Source: Aporrectodea caliginosa (Eukaryota > Annelida > Clitellata > Crassiclitellata > Lumbricidae). Taken from it: a stretch of DNA of 64,000 bases. Positions 1 through 12,884 of this stretch are shown here, one piece after another (the first letter of the stretch is position 1; every line of letters starts with the position of its first letter). Location: assembly GCA_020284085.1 (NCBI GenBank), contig JACEVL010000495.1:758035-822034 (forward strand), in the 5' to 3' direction. A program made the translations under genes and the position numbers. The notes under the pieces were generated by a model that was not told the origin of the DNA, searched no databases, and worked only from the letters and a program-made list of their open reading frames with translations.

Positions 1-791
1 ACTGCCAAACATATTTTGATACTATAGCTTTATAAATCCTGATAATTTTGCTGCACAATCCTGATATAATTTTGCTGCACAGATTTATTTCAGCTTGTAG
101 TGTTAAGTTGCAAATTAGCCACTGATTTAAAAAATCTAACTTAACCAATTACATCACAAAAGTACATCGCTAAATTATGCCATTTAGTTTTTTTTAGTAT
201 AAAACTATCTTGACATTTATTTTTGAGAACAGTATAAAAATCTCTTGACATTTACTTTTCTGACAGTGTATCATTTAGTTGGCAGTGCTATATTTAGGTT
301 TGAGTATGATTTGTCTTGTTATTACTGGTTTGGGTAATATCACCCAGATGTTATGATGACCTTTGAATATTATGGATGTAGAAATTGAACTGCAAAATTT
401 CACTTCTTTACAGACTTTACATTGAAAATTGTGCAAAATGGCTGTTAAAGTTCAGATGATCAACCGTTATGGAGAGTTGGTCTCTTTATCTGGGTCATAC
501 AGTGTTTGACCTAATATACTGTGAATTTTGGTTATTATATGGAATAAGTGCATTATTGATGTACTAAGCAATATGTTTTTGTAGCAATGATATTAATATA
601 ATGTCCAGTATGAATTATATTAAACGTCTAACCAAATTCCAAACTATAAAACAGGTTTCCTATTTTTGGCGCAGTGTCTGTCTGTTTTCAGGTGTATTGC
701 AAAAAATGTGCCAGTTTGCTTTTCATAAACAAGTTGCAAAGGGCAGATGCTTTTGAAGATGGAAAAGCTTGTGGGAACATTGTTGTGTTGG

Positions 792-811
792 CTATATATA
801 TATATATTAGT

Positions 812-865
<54 letters not shown>

Positions 866-873
866 GTATATAA
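792..873. repeat. (TA)n microsatellite
   Basis: Alternating TA over about 80 bases, with small interruptions (ttagttatatatta) and TATG variants at the right end. It creates a spurious YIYIYI open frame. Confidence 0.95.
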
Positions 874-1952
874 TATGAGCAGAATGCATAAATATGTATA
901 CACATTTATGTGTGTACATATTGTGTATGCACTATGCTAGCTTTCGTGCAGAGTTGTATACATGAATATGTAAGTGCTAAAGTAGGATCGCTGTAAATGT
1001 AGTGCAACGTGTGCTTGAGAATTTGTTGTTACTGAACAGGTGCTTGTCCTGTCTCTTCAATGTACACAGCTGGTGATTAAAATGATAATTGGTATTGCGT
1101 AAAAATCTAGAAATGACATTTGTGTGACTCGGTGTTCCATGGCTAAACTTGTCGGACTACCAAGCAGGAAGTCTGAGATTCACATTTTGGCAGCTGATAA
1201 AGATGTTTTAAATTTCTATATGATTTGTTCTCTTAACTTGAAGAAGTACTTCAGTTCTGTAGTATCTATATTGAACATAATATGATGCAGCCCTCTGATG
1301 GGACAGAGGACTTGAACATGGAAGTGATTATGTCATTTACTCGCTTAACCTTAAGTTTGTAAATGCTTCTGACCTAGTAACCTGCTTAATTCTATTCTCG
1401 AGCTCAGTGGAAAAATGGAGTTACGTGCTGTGTGTTCCATGCGTAGAATATCATTGTTGTGCCAGTGGAATTGTTGTTTTTATGACAAGGCATATGACAA
1501 GTGCTTCAGTCATTAAATTTATGCTCAATAATAAACAAGTAAATAAAATAGAAGCTGAGGATATATGAATTTGTTTTTTTTACCAAAACTTATGCAACTG
1601 TTCTTACAGAAGATAACAACTTATAATGCTGATGAAGCAGAAATACTGCAATTTAACAGGTGAAAATAACTACTTTTATGACTTGCAATAAATTATAAAT
1701 TGTTTTTCCATTGACACAATGGACTGCATCAGATGTTTAGCTTTGATTACCCTCTAGAGCACAGTTGCATTCTTAGTTGGAAGACTGTTAGTCTGATTGG
1801 TTGTATTATGTTTAGCGTTTTCTTTATTATACTTGCTGAATACAAGTTGCTGTATTTATTCGTTCACCGTTATAATTTTTTGTTGTTATTTTTCAACTAG
1901 ATAGCATTTGTTAATGGTTGACATGTTTTGCGTCAGCCGAAAACCAGGAGAG

Positions 1953-2090
1953 TTGTCGCCAGCAGTGTCTGGTACAAAGTCTGTGATATTTTTTCTTTGT
2001 CACCAGCAGTGTCTGGTACAAAGTCTGTGATATTTTTTATATTGCATATTGTCACCAGCAGAGTCTGGTACTATATCTGTGATATCATGA
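1953..2090. repeat. Three-copy ~50-bp tandem repeat
   Basis: Three successive units begin gtcgccagcag, gtcaccagcag and gtcaccagcag. Each continues tgtctggtac-aaagtctgtgatat with minor changes. Copies one and two are nearly identical; the third has agagtctggtactatatct. Confidence 0.85.
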
Positions 2091-4368
2091 ATCTTCTTTT
2101 ACTTGCAAGTTTTTAAATGCTAGACATAATGTAAATACTGTATTTAACGTTTAACTGTTGTGTCCACAGTTTTTCATGTTCAGCAGAATTAAACTGTTCA
2201 TTAGATGAGATATGTTGTGGGATCATCTGTTTGCCGTTGTATCTCACATCTTTTAGCATAAGAGCTGTTTATTGTAGTTACAGTAAGTTACTTTATTGCT
2301 TTGATGTCATGCATGGAGCTGGATTGTGCATGTGCTTATCAAATACTGAATTGAAATAATCAGTTTGTGGGTGAATCTTTCCAGAAGAAAGCTGAACATT
2401 TAAAATTCTTCTGAGTTGTGGGGGCTTCTGTTTTGATATTTTACTTTTGGTGAGGATTTAAAGACTTGTGCTGCATCTGTCTGCTATACTATATGAATGT
2501 TTTTAGCTGTTAAACCCAGTGCAACAGTGCATAACAAATCTACAGCATCAAAAGTGCTTTTGAGATTGTGCAAGATTTATAATCATGAACTTAGTCTGTT
2601 GCTGATGTGAAGAAAATTGCAACTTTACTGACCAGTAACTGATTTTCTAGCATTTTAATCTGTATTAAAAACCATATATTCTGGCCCTAAAAATTAAGTA
2701 TTTGGTAATATGCTATTCAGTCATGATTAATATTTTCAAATTGGTTGCACAAGGGAATATTGCTGACATTGTGAAAGCTAGGTAATGAAGTTCATTTCCT
2801 TGAGCAAAAGGTATCATATTGTTCAATTGCTGGTTTTGGTTATGTTTGTGGTTCAGCCGTTAACAGTGGGATCAGTTGGTATTGTGAAGTATAATGATTT
2901 AACTATAATAATTTTGACATGTAATAGATAATTCACTAATGTTAGGCATTCTGATCCTTATAATATTTTGGCTAAGGTTAACAACTGATGAATATAGTAA
3001 TGTAGAAAACTTCTTTGAAGGAGTGGGTTTCTATGCCCTTAACTAAATTTGCAGTAGTGGTCATGGCAGTTTTAAATTGTGGTGCTGGTTTTGTAGAAAT
3101 TATTGATGCTTGTATTCTGTTTTGCTATATGTGTATTTTGCTCCTGAAAGTCATTATGTAGGTTGGTTTTTGCGCTATAGCGTTACATGTCTTGTTGATT
3201 TGCTGTTTACACAAAATCACATGCTTTCATGATTTAAATATTTTGTGAAACTTGATTTTAGTGCCAAGGACTGTATTATTGCAAGTTCTTGATGCAGTGC
3301 ATTTGAACATAATAAATGCACATAGTTGTCCAGGGATTCTGAGTGCAGGATGTCAGTATCTTTTTGCTGACCTATGGCATTTCTGGAACATTTTTTGACT
3401 GAATATTACTCCTACTATTCATTATTGTCAGTGCCTTGCAAGGCTTTTGATGGGCATCATAAAGTATTTGTTTGGTTACATTATTCATGGAAAATTGCAA
3501 TAACAAGTGCTATATCTGCACCAAAATGGATGAAAGTGTAGTGACAGTAAAAACAGCTATAAACACTGATCATATGATGTGTGAATGAAATAACATAGGG
3601 TAAAATCTACAACAGTAACTATTGTTCTGCTGTGATTGTGTTCATATTCAAAGGAGAAATATCCAAACATACCATAATAGTTATTGTCTCTGTGGTCATA
3701 TGATTAACTACTGTTTGAAATGGTACCTTTAAAACAATTCAAGGTTTGCAACAACTGAGAGCAAGTTTCTTTACCATGTTAACCCTCTGGATGAGGTTTC
3801 TCTAACAGAACTGTTTACTCAGGTCCTTTAACTTTTAAGCTCATAAATAATAAGAAATAACTATGTACCGGTAGTTAATTTTTATATCCTCAAGATTTGG
3901 ATTGGTGAAGCTGTAATTAGCTTTTCTCTTGATAATATTAATCTGAGAAGATTCATGTTACTCCCATTGAATGTAGAATTTCAAGATTTTTTGAAATTCC
4001 ATTTTAAATGAAGGTCTATTAATATTTACTGATATCTGAAAACTTTCAAAATTCATTTTTCCTGTTAACTTCAATGTTTGCATTCTTATGTAAGTGACTA
4101 AGTGTTAGACTGTATTTGGTTTTAGTTACAATTTTTCAAAATGGTTGTTCAAATTTTAGTTAAGCTTAGATTTATTTTGCAAGCTTAGATTTATTTTGCG
4201 TGTGTGACTAAACTTGTAGATGCTATATATTATTTGATTATTTTAGTTTCCAACAATGCTTATTATGATTTGATCAGTTATAATTACAGCAGTTGAAATA
4301 TTTGGTGGTAGATGTTGGACTTGTGTTATTTATATCTCCATAAACAACTACAATACACTGAAGACTTG

Positions 4369-4668
4369 TATAGAACCATTTACATTATGAGCAATGCATA
4401 AGTCATTGTTAATTTGAGAGTGAAATTGCAGTCTGTCCCCATAATCTGTTGAAAAGGTCACGTATGATATGAATTTTATTGAAAACAATCTTTCACTTGA
4501 CGATTTTATTGAAAACAGCCTTTCAATAAAAATTGAAAAACAGTTTTCAATAAATTCATATCTTGAATTTGACGTATGACCTTTTCAACAGATTATGGGG
4601 ACAGACAGCAATTTCACTCTCAAATTAACAATGACTTATGCATTGCTCATAATGTAAATGGTTCTATA
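4369..4668. mobile_element. 300-bp palindromic (foldback/MITE-like) element
   Basis: The left arm starts tatagaaccatttacatt and the right arm ends aatgtaaatggttctata. The arms are reverse complements for over 100 bases, including the block tctgtccccataatctg and its complement. The centre contains repeated ttttattgaaaac and its complement ttttcaataaa, so nearly the whole element can fold on itself. Outermost bases are compatible with a TA target duplication (TA-tagaacc ... ggttcta-TA), as in Tc1/mariner-type MITEs, but the superfamily is inferred. Related ttttattgaaaacagcc units continue outside the palindrome, at about 4690-4745. Confidence 0.8.
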
Positions 4669-5351
4669 ATATATCTGTCTGTCATTTGAGGATTTTACTG
4701 AAAAAGGCCAATCTTTCATTTTGAGGTTTTTATTGAAAACAGCCAATATTTCATTTTATGTAGTGCCTGTCTATGAAGTAACACTGGTGCACTCCCATCC
4801 AAGGCAAGGGGTTGAATTATACACATTGGCAATCTTAATGGCTTAAATGTGTTAACTATCCGATTCTGCAGGCACATCCTTGAGGTGTGAAATTGAAAGT
4901 TGTAGAACCCATTCCTTGACCAACTTCTACGTGACCAGCGGCAGGTGGAAACCCTTCCACTTAACGTGAGCGTTTTCCGTGATAAATGTAGATAAGTCAA
5001 AGATGCTGTAATGTTAACAACATTACATGGATTTCAGACTTGGCGGAATTGACAATTCAGTGTCAAGTCGTAGAAGTTTAGCTCATGGTTCTTCATTTTT
5101 TCACACCGACCTCACATGTTTGCAATTCTAATGAGCATTTAGTTTTATTTAGTGTGATTATTGTATTAGCAACATTGATATACAAAATAAAAGCATTTGC
5201 ACACACTCCCAATGTGAGAGCCCAGCACAAAAAGTAAGTTTTAAACAGTGAACTGCACAACTCCTTCCAGCTACAGTTGGTCGAACATGAACTTGAGTTA
5301 GAAAACATTCTACTGAGGACATTACCACAGCATCACGTAAGTCCTAACCGT

Positions 5352-5736
5352 AAGTGGTTTGTGAGCATATTGACCTTGAGTTGGCCTCATTGTACATTAA
5401 GGAACAAAACATCACCCTGTCAGCAGCAGAGGTGCTACAGCAGGACAAGCCAGGGCAAATGCCCTGCTAAAAAAGCCTTTGCCCTGCAAGGATGCCAGAA
5501 TTCTTGCCCTGCCCTTGCCATAAATCGCCCTCTGCACTGGTTATTTGTATGACTGCCCTGGCTATGCCCTGGTTAAAAAACATGTCTGGCACCGCCTCTG
5601 CCTGTCAGATTACAGTATGGAGCCAGGTTGGCTACAGGTCTGTGTAAATACCACACACCTATTTATCTATTTGAGGTCATCAGTGAAGTGGTTTGTGAGC
5701 AAATAATGACCTTGAGTTGACCTCATTCTACATTAA
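5352..5736. repeat. ~50-bp direct duplication flanking a MITE
   Basis: The segment at 5352-5400 (aagtggtttgtgagca, then ttgaccttgagttg, then cctcatt) recurs at 5686-5736 with a few substitutions. The two copies bracket the inverted-repeat element at 5424-5600 without being its target duplication. Confidence 0.8.
5424..5600. mobile_element. hAT-like MITE, copy 1 (GCCCTG-rich family)
   Basis: The left end reads cagcagaggtgctac and the right end ggcaccgcctctg, which are imperfect inverted repeats. The 8-base direct repeat cctgtcag lies at 5416-5423 and again at 5601-5608, the size expected for hAT transposition. The interior is packed with tgccctg words. A second member lies near 63.4-63.6 kb. 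No transposase is encoded, so it must have been mobilised in trans. Confidence 0.8.
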
Positions 5737-8700
5737 TTATATTTGTATACACCCCGAAGTCAATACTATTTAAATGTGAAATGTGTGGGTAGTAATCAAA
5801 ATTGCATCAGTTATTTTTGTGGCTAATGGTCAATTTGATAAGGACTGCAGCTGTTGTGTGTATGGGGGAGGGGGGGAGGAGAGAGAAATGTGAGCACTAA
5901 AAGCACATTTGCAATTCTTCCCATGGCTGATTGTTCACTGAACTTTGAGATGCAGATGTGGCAGATAATTAAATTTCTCGTACTGTACTACATTTGTGAA
6001 GTTATATGTGTGACAACAGCCTCTTGCTCCTAAAGTAATCTAATGACTTCTGTAGCACTCCTAATTTCCAAGACATCAGTCAATGATTTGTTCAGGTTAA
6101 ATCACAATCAAATAGAGAAGCCAGGTTTAAATCCGACAGATCAGAGAAACGAGAAGCCAGGTTGCGGAGGATCTGCATTTAGACCTGGATTAAATTAAAG
6201 AATTGACAGAAAACTAAACTGGATAGCAAATTCCAAGGTTTTGGATCAGCAACTGGAAGTCCAAGAGAGCTCAACACTTAGCTTTAAAAGTGGGTGAAAT
6301 GGCATTTCCACTACTCTCAAAATTCTTTGCTTGCATTCCCAATGCTCACCATGCAATGGAACCCTGGTAAAGTATGCATTTCAATAAAACTCTTCTCTGG
6401 AGTTTCCACTGATCACCCAAACCACTGCCGACTCTGGGAGTGGGAGCACATCTATAGTCAAAGCATCCATTGATTGCACTATCTGCTGTATGACTGAAGG
6501 GCGAGCGTGGACCAGAAGTAGGTTGGTTGGTTAAAATGCACTACTTTGTGAACTGTTAGGCAGATTTTGATATGTATTCTCGCTCAATGGGTGGCCATTG
6601 CAACGAATGCAATATGGGCATATTATTCTGATGTTTAGGAGTCTTTGTTAAGGATGGCCCTGGCAAGAGTTTTGAACTATTGGTAATTTATGCAGATTGC
6701 CCTTGGTGATACCAATGAAATGTTAGTTACATTAGTCAAGTGTGCTGGCAACCAATGCATTAGCTATTAGTATTAAGACAGTTGAAGGCAAAAGAGATGA
6801 TTCTATGAATACTGTAAGTGAATTTGAGCTGATCTGCATAATGCCCGAATATGGTTAGAAAATGGCAAGGTGGAGTTGAACACGATGCACAACTGCATCT
6901 GCATTCAATATGGTTAAAAAGTAAGCCATCTAACCGAACCGAACTAAACCAGTCAAATTTGCAGAGTTGTTTGTTTTGTCACTATTAGACGAAATTCACT
7001 TTAGTTTTAGATATCAGAGGTTTATTGCTAGCCATTCAAGACTGAACATCGCTGAAAACAATAGCTACCAGCTTGAGAACAGGAATAGACTTGAAACCAT
7101 CATATGAAAAGAATAGCTGCGTATCGCCTGCGGGTGCATACAAGTGGTAGTTGAGAGCTGCGCAAGTACGTAGTGAACCGGGTGTCTGAGTGGAGTGCTA
7201 TACAATATAAACAGGGTCCAGTACAAAAAGAGCCTTGTGGCATATCACACTTCAAGACAGTTGGTGCAACAGTGTTGATTTGTGTGAACTGCTTGCTCAA
7301 GGCTTAAGGTACGATGTGAACAGAGAGCGGGACCAGATGGACCAAGGTGAATTAGTATTTTATGATCAACAAGTGTCAGAAGCAGCAGAAAGGTCAAGAA
7401 GAATGAGAGCAGTTACTTTCACTTTATCAATGGAGCTGAGTATATGAATGTGAATGGTAAGTTGTGCAGTTTAATTGGAATGGTATTTGCAGTAGGTGAA
7501 TTTGAAATCAAGATACAGGTTGTGGGATGAAAGATAACAGGTCAGGCAATCAGTAACTATACTGTACTTTTCCAAGATTATGGAAATGAAATTGAGAGTA
7601 GAGATGGCAATAGATGTTTTTAATAAGAGAATAAACCACAGCATGAGCGCAACTGGCGGGAAAGAAGTCATCTGCACGAGATGTTAATGATGGATACGAT
7701 GGTTGTGAACAAGACGGCGTATTTGGGTGTGTTTAGTTATACTGATTTGTGCTTTATAAATCTTCATATAATAAAAATAATAATCAAAGCGTTCTTTTAG
7801 AAGAGCCGTAGGAATAATGCTTATGGCAAATTATTTCTCAGGAGATAAGAACACAAGATTACGAAACCTCAGTGCTGTTGGTTGGCATACGCTGAGAACC
7901 GGTTAAAGAGATTTATCGTCATCAGAGGCAGGAACATTGGAAAACTTACCTAAGTCTTGTGGTCGAGATCTTGTGTGAAGAGAATTGAAGGAACCTGCTG
8001 GCAAGGGAAGGGTGTTATGGGAAGCTAGGTCGTGTATTGTATTTGTCATGTGTAGGATCTTATTAGGCACAACATGACACCAATGCCCAAATTTAAGAAG
8101 ATTGGTATGTGGAAAGGTAAATGGGATACGATTCGCCAATAACAACTTTGGAAAAGAGTTCTCAGAAAACAACAGAGGGGACATAAGGCTGTCAGCTTTG
8201 AAGTTTGAAATGTTAAGGAGTTAACTATCCATCTGCAGTAACTGATGAAAGAGCAGGCAAGTGGACGACATCTTGTGCTAGAAAGAAACCGATGCAGTAA
8301 TGGCAGCATGGTCAGACATGTATGACTCGGAAGAGCAGATATTTGTAACAGCAGAACAACTGGATTGGTTAGTAAAAAGTGTATGACCCATTTACGAGCT
8401 GGAAAAGAGACGTGCTGCTCAAGATCAAAGCTGGACAGGAGGTCCTGGAATTTTTTCAGTGTATCTATATGTATATTGAATTAGCCCATTAGTGTAAGTT
8501 CAGAAGGCAAAGAATTAAGAAATTCAAGCTGTGATTGAAATTCAAAGGAAGTAAGGCAGTAGCCTATATTAATGAAAGTGAAGCATTGATTTTGAGAGTC
8601 CAGCGGTCCAATTTATCATGTGTTAAAATATGGTGGCAATATGGCAATATTCCCATAATGGGCTTCATGGGTCATGCATTTGGGTCTGTATTTATAACAT

Positions 8701-8740
8701 ATGGGACTGTTATCATAGTATCTTCAACACACGATGTTGG
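5737..8740. other. No recognisable feature
   Basis: Mixed sequence with short open frames (for example 7235-7447 on plus) that match no family I recognise and have no convincing splice sites. A G-rich run lies at about 5862-5880. I see nothing functional. Confidence 0.4.
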
Positions 8741-8741
8741 G

Positions 8742-8845
8742 GTTGGGTCGTCCATAAAGGATGTCAGCAGAAAATGACCTACTTTGGGCCCCCTCCCTTG
8801 TCTGCATTTAGAGTACCCCACCCCTTTGTGGACGTCCGCATGCCA
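8742..8845 (-). repeat. Interspersed repeat with gtccataaaggatgtc end
   Basis: The segment starts cgtccataaaggatgtc, continues through C-rich blocks and ends gtggacgtccgcatgcc. The tccataaaggatgtc word is the reverse complement of gacatcctttatgga at about 9455-9470. The two copies form an inverted pair about 620 bases apart. Such short, GTCC/GACG-ended, GGGGAGGGGG-type elements recur in invertebrate genomes as retroelement 3' regions; that assignment is from memory. Confidence 0.6.
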
Positions 8846-9365
8846 AAACCAATGAACAAAATAAAACACCAACATCATGAATAACATTTAAAACCATGTT
8901 ATTTAAATGCTCTTTAAATGCTAACATCTGGACACAAAGGTTAGAGCAGCTGATAAAGTAAATTGCGGAACGATAGTAGGCAAAGGAGGGAACCTGACTG
9001 GCCATGTAGCCAGCTGTTGACTCGGATAAAACTGCATTTAGATTCCAATCTGCTTATCCACAAGGCAGTATAGTTATGGTCTGATTACCGGTAGTACACT
9101 GTAGTGTATTAAATGAAGAAACTAAATCTTTCAACAAGCACATTATTCCTGTTTATTATAGGTTTGGGAAGTTTGAAACTTGAAATCATGAAATGTTTAT
9201 TCAGCTATCTGAGACTGAAACAGAACATTACAAATAACAAATGTCAGTGCAATACAGAACATACTACCTTAGTACCATCCGATTGAAGTTGGTAGCTGGT
9301 GCCTGATACGGCACAGGTTTTAATATGGCACAGGTTGTACTGAAATAACTATGTACTAAATTTAG

Positions 9366-9475
9366 GTGCCGACATCCAAACTGGTCATAATCCCTCTCCC
9401 CTTGTCCACATTCATCCACATTTGGATGACCCTCCCTCCCCTCATTGCGGACATCCTTTATGGATGCTCCCTGTT
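9366..9475 (+). repeat. Interspersed repeat, inverted partner
   Basis: Runs from gtgccgacatcc through ccctctccccttgtcc and cctccctcccctc to gcggacatcctttatgga. It is complementary in its end to the copy at 8742-8845. The open frame across it is incidental. Confidence 0.6.
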
Positions 9476-9629
9476 GATATTAAGTTGTATGTGCGTGTGT
9501 CTGACCAATTCCAGAGATCAGTTTCTTTTGGAGTTTTTGAAGTTAGGAAATCATTCATTTCATAATATTATAGCCAGTGGACTGTGGAACCTCAATATAA
9601 TGCTATAGAAACCTTCTTCTTTAAGTTCT

Positions 9630-9735
9630 CTGCCCTTCAGCAGGTTCCAACTGACGCCACTTTTCCGTCATCATTGTAAGTGTTTCTTGGGAAATTAGAG
9701 AGGTGGTTTCCCGTTGCCTTCCTCTCATAGAAACC
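9630..9735. repeat. Possible SINE-like fragment
   Basis: The stretch with tcttgggaaattagagag and ggtggtttcccgttgcc resembles conserved cores of short interspersed elements I have seen in other invertebrate genomes. No second copy is visible here, so this is a weak call. Confidence 0.25.
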
Positions 9736-9739
9736 TTAT

Positions 9740-11120
9740 GGAGTCAAATTACCACAAAATCGTTTAAAATCACTAGAACATACAAGATAATAAAAGACTA
9801 TACGCAATGATTCTCTGGCTGTTGTAACTTATCCTGTTTGACACTGAGAAAAGTCTGAGAAAATTGAAAAACAAAACTTTCAACAAATTGGCCAAAATGC
9901 GCATTGCCTCAATTAGTCCAATGGTTTAACAGAATATGGTATCAATCGAAGCACCCTTTCCCTAAATTTGAAGAATCTTGTTGTCTGAAGGGATTGGGCC
10001 AGGAGTCGCCACCTGAAGAACACTATCCCAATCGGCTGATGCCACATAAATAAACATCAATGCTACAGAATTTACAAATTAATAACACTATATAATGTTT
10101 ACCCTATATAACGGAAACAGTCAGTAGTTCACTTAAAAATTTATTCCTACAAAAAGAAACCAATATTTCTCTGCACATCTATGCCTCAGCACAAAAACCA
10201 CTGTACAATATTTGTTGCCCTCAACCTTTTGTTTTATAGGTGTCAGCTATAGACTTTACACCTACTTTTCCCAGCACTGTTGCCCCTGGCTATCACATGC
10301 ACAACACCGAACCACTACTCAAAAAATATATATATATACAAAACTCAAAAAATATATACATATACAAAGAAACTTGTAAATGTTGAATTGTGTGATAATG
10401 TAATTTGAATTTAATTAAGTCCAAGTTTGCTTTCTGGATTTGGCCATAATAACTGATTTAAATACTGCACAAAACAGCCGTTGGCTGTTGGCTTAGAACA
10501 ATCCCTAAGAGTTCGTCTGATGGAAGTCATCTGCTTAAAACTTGAAGGCACTTGTTTTGTTGTCAAAGAAATGGAACTGGTAGAACAGAATTGCTCTAGA
10601 TGGCGCCATGCTGTACTTCAGTCTGGAGTTGAGCACAAACTTCAGCATCATAATTAAAACTCTACAACATCAAAAACAGATATATGTAGTGGAAGTCTCT
10701 AAAAGTCTGCAGGCAATGCAATGGAAACTTACAGAGTTAATGACTACATACATAATGATCGCAGCACTTGTTAGCTCAAATAAACAAAGCAAAACTCTGA
10801 AAGATGACTAAAGTAGTTGCCAATCAGCTTGTTGCATTTTAGCCTAACAGCTTTATGCAATTATTCATTCACTCCAGAAAATGAAAGTAATTACAGAGCC
10901 TGAGCTTCAGCAAGGGGCACTGAGATTAAACCTATACATGAGCCAGAGTTTTCACTATGGCTGTGAGCTTAATTGTGGCTTAGGGGTTGAACCTTGCCCA
11001 CTTCCAGCCAATCCAATCCTGCCTGCATATCAACTGATCAACAGTTCTGCTAGAAGCAACTCCATCTCACATTCTCAAAAGATGCTTTGATATTTGTAGT
11101 ACCACCATCTTGGCATTAAT
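9740..11120. other. No recognisable feature
   Basis: AT-rich sequence with two short AT/CA runs (atatatatatac near 10330 and atatatacatatac near 10350). No coding or RNA signature was seen. I searched it on the minus strand for the missing LRP2BP C-terminal exon and did not find it. Confidence 0.4.
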
Positions 11121-11164
11121 CAATCAGTTGTTTGCAGAGAGATCCTTCCTATCATGTTTCTGCC

Positions 11165-11224
11165 ATCAAAGTTTGCCCTGTGCCATTAAAGTTTGCCCCG
11201 TGCCATTCAAGTTTGCCCTGTGCT
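11165..11224. repeat. Three-copy ~22-bp tandem repeat
   Basis: The unit gccatcaaagtttgccctgt appears as gccatcaaag, gccattaaag and gccattcaag, each followed by tttgcccYgt. Confidence 0.85.
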
Positions 11225-11414
11225 GAAGACACCATCTTTGGATGCTGACAATAATGTAAAACTAACGACCAATCTCAAACATAAATTTTATTTCTAAACT
11301 TTTAGAGGGTGCTGCTAAAAGTCGACACAACTTCTTAAAATTCCTTATTTGTCCCTTTGCAGTCAGCATATCATGTATTCCACTCTGCTTAGACTTTGCT
11401 GTCCACAAAACCAT

Positions 11415-11627
11415 CTGCTCTGTGTGTACTTGGGCTTAACGACACTTTTTCATATCGAAGATGATTAGTGTCGGAGGCAGAGTACAACCTCGTACTCCAC
11501 GTTTATATTGCGACCGAGCCACCCGCAGTAAAGATCCGAGAAATTAATCTCTGATTTCGACCGGGAATCGAACCCGGGCCGCCGGCGTGGAGAGCGGGCT
11601 ACCAACCCACTCGGCCACTCAGGATCT
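11415..11627 (-). mobile_element. tRNA-derived SINE
   Basis: Read on the minus strand, the head begins tcctgagtggccgagtgg (a polymerase III box A) and contains gggttcgattccc (box B) about 35 bases on. A body follows, with ggagtacgaggttgtactc and a 3' end gaaaaagtgtcgttaagccc. The head lacks a matching 3' acceptor strand, so it is a SINE and not a functional tRNA. The same 3' end recurs near 40.5 kb. The 60-residue open frame here is a by-product. Confidence 0.8.
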
Positions 11628-11689
11628 CTGCCATCTGCTCTATGCACAAGAGTACAGTTATAACTGCATTAAGATTTTCTTGACTTATC

Positions 11690-12200
11690 TGCCACCTTCG
11701 ACCATGCTGTCTTGTTCCATCACCCTGAGCACTGGTTTGATGTATCTGGTCTGGCCCTAAACTGGTTTCAACTATATCTTAACTCCATGCACACAGTCTG
11801 TCTTCCTCAATGGTGCAATGTCGGACCTCTGCCGTCATTATTATAAGTTCAGAAGGCAAAGAAATAAGGAATTCAAGACTTCTCTCTGCTTGACCATGTC
11901 TTCTGACTTTCTCAATCACATTATTCTGTGGAAAACGAAAGCTCTCAGCAGTTGCACGTTTTCTGTTACTGGCCTAGACTCGAGAACTCTCTTCCAGCAA
12001 TCATTCACTCCGTAAAACCTGTTCTGAACTTCAGATCTCGACTAACAATTCATCTTTTCCAGGACACATTTCCTCTGCAGGCTATTTCCATGTCTCCTCG
12101 TATTCCTTTCCTGGCTTTCAACTGTACTCACCCTGGAACCTGGCCTGCACAACAGTTTAGCTTAGTCGCAACCATTGATTGATGCCTTGAGCATTATTAT
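11690..12200 (+). mobile_element. LINE 3' fragment (reverse transcriptase C-terminus)
   Basis: The plus-strand frame at about 11950-12070 reads in pieces as ENSLPAIIHSV and FRSRLTIHLF. This is the WNSLP...FK..LKTHLF pattern that ends ORF2 of L2/CR1-type non-LTR retrotransposons. Stops and frame changes show it is dead. It ends near attgattgatgccttgag, and a similar terminal word occurs at 15,787. Confidence 0.7.
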
Positions 12201-12884
12201 AGTGGTGCCATCAAAGTTTCTTCGATTAGATTAAACTAAATCAAAATGTAATTTGACTTCATTAATTACTTCAAAGACTATCAACCATAGCATTTGTGCC
12301 TGTCTACTTTCTTTGCCTATGGACCTTGACCCTAGCAATGACTCTGCACAAATCTTAACGTTAGCTACTTGTGTTGAAGAAATGCCTGTAAATATGCAGA
12401 TTTTCATTTCTGGCACTCTAAGTATTGCAAAGTTCAAAACCTTTACAGTAACATCAAATGTGGCCCTTCACATGCAAATCAGTGTCAAACAAGTCATTAG
12501 ATGAAAATAGTTTAGATCACACGGACTAAGCAAACTTTAAGACATGTATTTATTCAAATACATGTAGGATACTTCACAAATAATAAACATTCAGGTTTTC
12601 TCTCATAATGACGTAAAAATAGTCACTTACTAAGCGACTGCCACTCAGAACTTTGTTCTGAATATTTCAAGATAAGAAGAACTCATTAAATTTAATAGGC
12701 AGTAACTCTAGTGCCGTTAGTCAGTGATATACAGAAACATTATCAAACATACTAAAAAAAATTTGTGATGGAATAAATTTTAATTAGAGCCAGACTTTTT
12801 TAGTGCTTGACCAAGTTGCACGATATGAATTCTGAGTTGCTAAATGTTGATTTCATTGTCATAGAAATAAAAGAAGGTACTTAC
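12200..12884. other. Downstream end of LRP2BP, terminal exon not identified
   Basis: The last ~20 residues of LRP2BP should lie here or further left on the minus strand. None of the minus frames looks like that segment. If the donor at 12884 is not used, translation runs on for 14 residues to a TAG at 12840-12842. Confidence 0.35.

Larger units (their letters stand above)
1..4368. other. AT-rich gene-free stretch
   Basis: No frame resembles a known protein and none has a credible splice pattern. The plus strand is rich in T and in TTG/TTT words. It could be intron, intergenic DNA or a long 3' UTR of a gene to the left; the sequence does not decide. It holds a TA microsatellite, a three-copy repeat near 2.0 kb and a 21-base tandem duplication (aagcttagatttattttgc) near 4160-4200. 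Confidence 0.5.

Noticed and set aside
11558..11627. A functional tRNA gene on the minus strand
   Set aside because: A and B boxes are present, but the acceptor stem does not close, and a SINE body and tail follow.
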